The position numbers and the translations under genes were made by a program. The notes below the pieces were generated by a model, which searched no databases, had not been told where the DNA came from, and saw only the letters and a list, made by a program, of their open reading frames with translations. From JAUVUV01 sp964548275 (GTDB lineage: Bacteria > Gemmatimonadota > Glassbacteria > GWA2-58-10), in assembly GCA_964548275.1 (NCBI GenBank), contig CAZJQI010000003.1, positions 1 to 64,000 of the forward strand: a DNA stretch of 64,000 nt, given 5' to 3'. Position 1 is the first letter of the stretch. The number at the start of each line of letters is the position of its first letter. Shown piece after piece: positions 61,536-64,000 of the stretch.

Positions 61536-62840
61536 TTAACCCTCTTCGGCTGGTTGTATACTATAATTTTTATACTTATTTTCTTCGGACGACCCGGCAC
61601 CCGCCCCGCTGTTACCCTCCAGCAACTTGTCATCCACGCGCGGAGCCGGAAAGCCGATCTGCTCACGCAGCCATGACTGGCCGACAGCCAGGCCTAAATC
61701 GTTCACCGCTACAGAGACCGCCTGGAGGTAGGATTCAAGGTCCTTGTCCTCCTCGTAAGCGATACGGAAACACGGATACTTGCTCACTGGCAACGGACCG
61801 AAATTGATATCGATCAGAGTGCGAATTACCCCGTTGATCTGCGCCTGCTGCCAGAGAGAGTCGTCCTCGATAATGTTCTGCAGACCCTTGTTCTGGAACT
61901 TGGCCAGGGCGTAAGTGCCGCTTTCGCTTTCAGTGGAGAGAGTCTGGCCGAGAATCGCCTTGGCATACTGGCGGTCGACATATTCGGAGATAATGAAGCG
62001 AAAGACCTCGATCACTCCCTGCCGCCCGATCTCATTGACCTGGAACTCGGTACCCTCAGGACCGATACCGACCGCATTGCTGTGCATAAGTTTAAGTACT
62101 TCCATCAGCGCATCCTGCTCGGCAGTCGACAGGCCTCGTGGGTAATTGGCCCAGATGTAGGGAGCGCCGAACTTCTCCACGAAACGAACCAGCTCCTTGA
62201 TAGCGTTGTTCTTGAAAAACCACAGCGGGTAAAGTTCGCGCAGAAGGCCCTGGCCGAACGGGATTTCATCGGAACCCCAGGTATTGATCACGAATTTTTC
62301 GCGCGGCATCACTTTCTCCACTCCGGGGCTCTTGCCAAGCAAGACCAGGTTGCCGCGTTCATCGAAACGGAAACGCTCCGGGTCCCGGGTCCGGAAACAT
62401 GCGATCCCGAGAGTGCTGTCGGAGCGGCGTTTGAACATTATCTCCGCCGGTGCGTAACCATGGGAGATACCCCGGAAAAACCGCTTGCGGCTCAGATGCA
62501 AATTTTCCACGCCATTAAGCACCTCTTCCACCCAGGCGGCACGTTCGTGATCTTCGCGGGTTTCACCGCCGGGGATGATGCGCCAGCCCTGAGCCATCAC
62601 GTTGAGAGCGCGCTGCCTGAAACACATTGCAAGCTGGGCATCCTTGCGCAGCATCTCGCTGTAGAGCCGCAAGCCCTCGCCCGAATGATCGTCCAGAGTG
62701 CGGTCGGGATTTTCCAGGTAACGCCCGAAAAGGCGATTGAGCGTGTCCCCGACCGGGCTGGAAAGTTCCCGGCTCAGCCGGATGTTAAAAGCGGCCTTCT
62801 TAGGTCTTTTCCTTCTTCTTCTGTTGCCGTTGGTAGCCAT
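61536..62840 (-). CDS. DUF935 portal protein (Mu gp29-like)
   Basis: 434 residues from the ATG at 62840 (a GTG one codon earlier is open). SREL, then YSEMLRKDAQLAMCFRQRAL, WVEEVLNGVENLHLSRKRFF, GYAPAEIMFKRRSD and VEKFGAPYIWANYPRGLSTA are all typical of DUF935 portals. Forms the dodecameric ring through which DNA enters the head. The start overlaps the terminase stop (TGATG), so translation is coupled. The very basic N-terminal tail (NGNRRRRKRPKK) is likely DNA-facing. Confidence 0.85.
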   Translation of the reverse strand: MATNGNRRRRKRPKKAAFNIRLSRELSSPVGDTLNRLFGRYLENPDRTLDDHSGEGLRLYSEMLRKDAQLAMCFRQRALNVMAQGWRIIPGGETREDHERAAWVEEVLNGVENLHLSRKRFFRGISHGYAPAEIMFKRRSDSTLGIACFRTRDPERFRFDERGNLVLLGKSPGVEKVMPREKFVINTWGSDEIPFGQGLLRELYPLWFFKNNAIKELVRFVEKFGAPYIWANYPRGLSTAEQDALMEVLKLMHSNAVGIGPEGTEFQVNEIGRQGVIEVFRFIISEYVDRQYAKAILGQTLSTESESGTYALAKFQNKGLQNIIEDDSLWQQAQINGVIRTLIDINFGPLPVSKYPCFRIAYEEDKDLESYLQAVSVAVNDLGLAVGQSWLREQIGFPAPRVDDKLLEGNSGAGAGSSEENKYKNYSIQPAEEG

Positions 62841-64000
62841 CACCCGAATACCCTTTTTAGATGTTCCTTACCCGTTCGCGGCCGGTCAAAGTGGAACTGC
62901 TTCGGCCCGGCGACTGTTTCCATGAGCTGTACCGCCATTTCCAGGGCGTCAGGGCCATCATCGTGACCAGCCAGAGGAAAGAAGCGCAGCTCATCCAGGA
63001 GTGTTTTGTGTTTCTTCTGAAAGCGAAGCGTGCCGCTTTTGACCAGCGGCTGAAGGCGCTGGATGCGCAGCTTCTTGTCTTTTGTCTGCTTAAGGCCTCT
63101 CACCGGGGGATAAATTCCGCGTTTGGCAGCTTCTTTCTCCAGAACGTCCTTAAAAAATTCCTGGAACTGGACTGTTTCCACCCCGATTACACAAGGCCGA
63201 CGCCTGGCATAAAGCTCCAGTGTATCATCGATTATCGCATCCGGAGTCCTGCGCTGAATGTCAGCCTCCAGTACGTAGAGCGCGCCGTTTTCGTCCCGGG
63301 CGAGACATACTATCGCCGAGGGATCGTGGTGGCGGCTCTTGCCGCCGAGTGAGGGATCCACCGCGGCGACCAGGGTGAGGCGCTCAAGATCGATCTCGTC
63401 CTCCTCGAACCAGGTGAACCATTCCTTCTGGAAAAGCGCTTCTCGCGGGTTCACCGGTTCGTTCTGGATCTCGCTGTCAAAACTCGCCGGGCCCTCGGCC
63501 ACACGCAGTTTCACCAGGTCATAGTAGCTGCGGTGCGTCGGCCAGATCACCCGGGTGCCTGCGGTCATCTGCTCCCTGTGCTCGTCAAAAAAAACATCGG
63601 CTTCTCTGGTGCGTTCCTTTTCAGGTAGCGACATGTCAGTGTAAAACCTTTCCCATTCTTCCCAGAGAGCGGTTTCCGGACTCCAGTTTATCACTCCCTG
63701 GTACTTGCGGCTCTCGAATGCCGGGTTTGAAAGCAGCTTGGAAAGCAAGCTTTCGTAGTGCAGAATCGTGCCGATCACAACAATATCAGCCGTTTTGCTT
63801 GCTGTCTTGCTGAAAGCCTTGAAAAACCAGTCGACAATTTTCTCCCGTTGTTCGGGGGTCTGGCTGTTCCGGTCGTTCTCCAGATCGTCGCCGATCAGCA
63901 GGTCCGGCCGGAACTGGCGGTGGCGCAGGCCGCGGATGTTGCCCCCTGTGCCCCGCGCGGTGATTTTAACACCGCTGTTGGTAATGATTTCACTCTTGGT
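62840..64000 (-). CDS. Terminase large subunit, partial at window edge
   Basis: The frame runs through the right edge, so the 5' part is outside the window: 386 residues visible. LIGDDLENDRNSQTPEQREK (near 63870) is the Walker-B/ATPase half. The rest, AAVDPSLGGKSRHHDPSAIV and GVETVQFQEFF, is the RNase H-like nuclease half with its Asp/Glu metal ligands. It packages DNA into the head. A GTG near 63778 is open but is an internal start: upstream codons are clearly coding. Confidence 0.85.
   Translation of the reverse strand, partial: TKSEIITNSGVKITARGTGGNIRGLRHRQFRPDLLIGDDLENDRNSQTPEQREKIVDWFFKAFSKTASKTADIVVIGTILHYESLLSKLLSNPAFESRKYQGVINWSPETALWEEWERFYTDMSLPEKERTREADVFFDEHREQMTAGTRVIWPTHRSYYDLVKLRVAEGPASFDSEIQNEPVNPREALFQKEWFTWFEEDEIDLERLTLVAAVDPSLGGKSRHHDPSAIVCLARDENGALYVLEADIQRRTPDAIIDDTLELYARRRPCVIGVETVQFQEFFKDVLEKEAAKRGIYPPVRGLKQTKDKKLRIQRLQPLVKSGTLRFQKKHKTLLDELRFFPLAGHDDGPDALEMAVQLMETVAGPKQFHFDRPRTGKEHLKRVFG

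Noticed and set aside
1..64000. tRNA, rRNA and CRISPR arrays
   Set aside because: No tRNA T-arm with matching cloverleaf, no rRNA-like stretch and no series of direct repeats with equal spacers was seen by eye. Small RNAs cannot be excluded without a covariance search.

Overview
The window looks like a chromosome segment of an uncultivated Gram-negative bacterium of the FCB group. The best single clue is the C-terminus of the 1.2-kaa protein at 16271-19945, a YPNPFNPST-type FlgD-like/type IX sorting domain. Supporting clues are the many lipoproteins and beta-barrels, a DUF3160-dockerin protein, Cys-type sulfatases with an anaerobic maturase, and heparinase/DUF2264 enzymes. I would guess a Glassbacteria- or Latescibacterota-like lineage, but sequence reading alone cannot settle the phylum. 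Host genes are moderately GC-rich; two stretches (28.6-33.6 kb and about 53.5-55.3 kb) are visibly AT-rich and look acquired.

Region 1 (1-28.6 kb) is a host region for polysaccharide breakdown and the cell envelope: a heparinase II/III-like protein, a DUF2264 protein, a secreted ADP-ribosylglycohydrolase-like lipoprotein, a five-bladed propeller glycosidase, a Ca2+/Na+ antiporter, a GT39-like membrane transferase, a flippase, two proteins sharing a Cys-rich NCC...CxCxC domain, a large repeat surface protein, two periplasmic coiled-coil proteins with a beta-barrel, two tandem sulfatases and an M23/PKD lipoprotein. Broken remnants occur here (membrane-domain fragment at 6633, GH94 start at 26909). 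Two copies of a MITE-like element (7995-8188 and 21171-21374) carry a near-perfect four-way-junction (cloverleaf) fold, and each sits exactly at the stop codon of the gene before it.

Region 2 (28.7-33.5 kb) is an AT-rich three-gene operon: a DNA methyltransferase, a protein kinase fused to a P-loop ATPase, and a two-lobed Rossmann-like protein with a CARF-like DISAMTK motif. I do not recognise this combination as a named system. It is my best candidate for an undescribed, probably anti-phage, system.

Region 3 (33.7-42 kb) returns to host genes: DHH phosphoesterase, secreted M20 amidohydrolase, outer-membrane transporter-like barrel, anaerobic sulfatase maturase (which could activate the two sulfatases of region 1), M99 carboxypeptidase, YjbQ and ThpR, then a DUF5678/retropepsin-like pair.

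Region 4 (about 43.3-64 kb, running off the right edge) is the structural module of a prophage, all on the minus strand: terminase, DUF935 portal, Mu-I-like protease with an internal scaffold start, decoration protein, major capsid, DUF1320, Gp37-like, tail tube, two tail chaperones joined by a clear -1 frameshift signal, tape measure, distal tail, tail tip, then fibre-like accessory genes and a terminator at 43292-43329. The heads are Mu-like and the tail is of the long non-contractile type. The tape-measure gene has been rebuilt around an AT-rich WG-repeat cassette, leaving its old 5' end as a pseudogene. A 28-bp palindrome is scattered in the last genes of the prophage, twice inside a reading frame.
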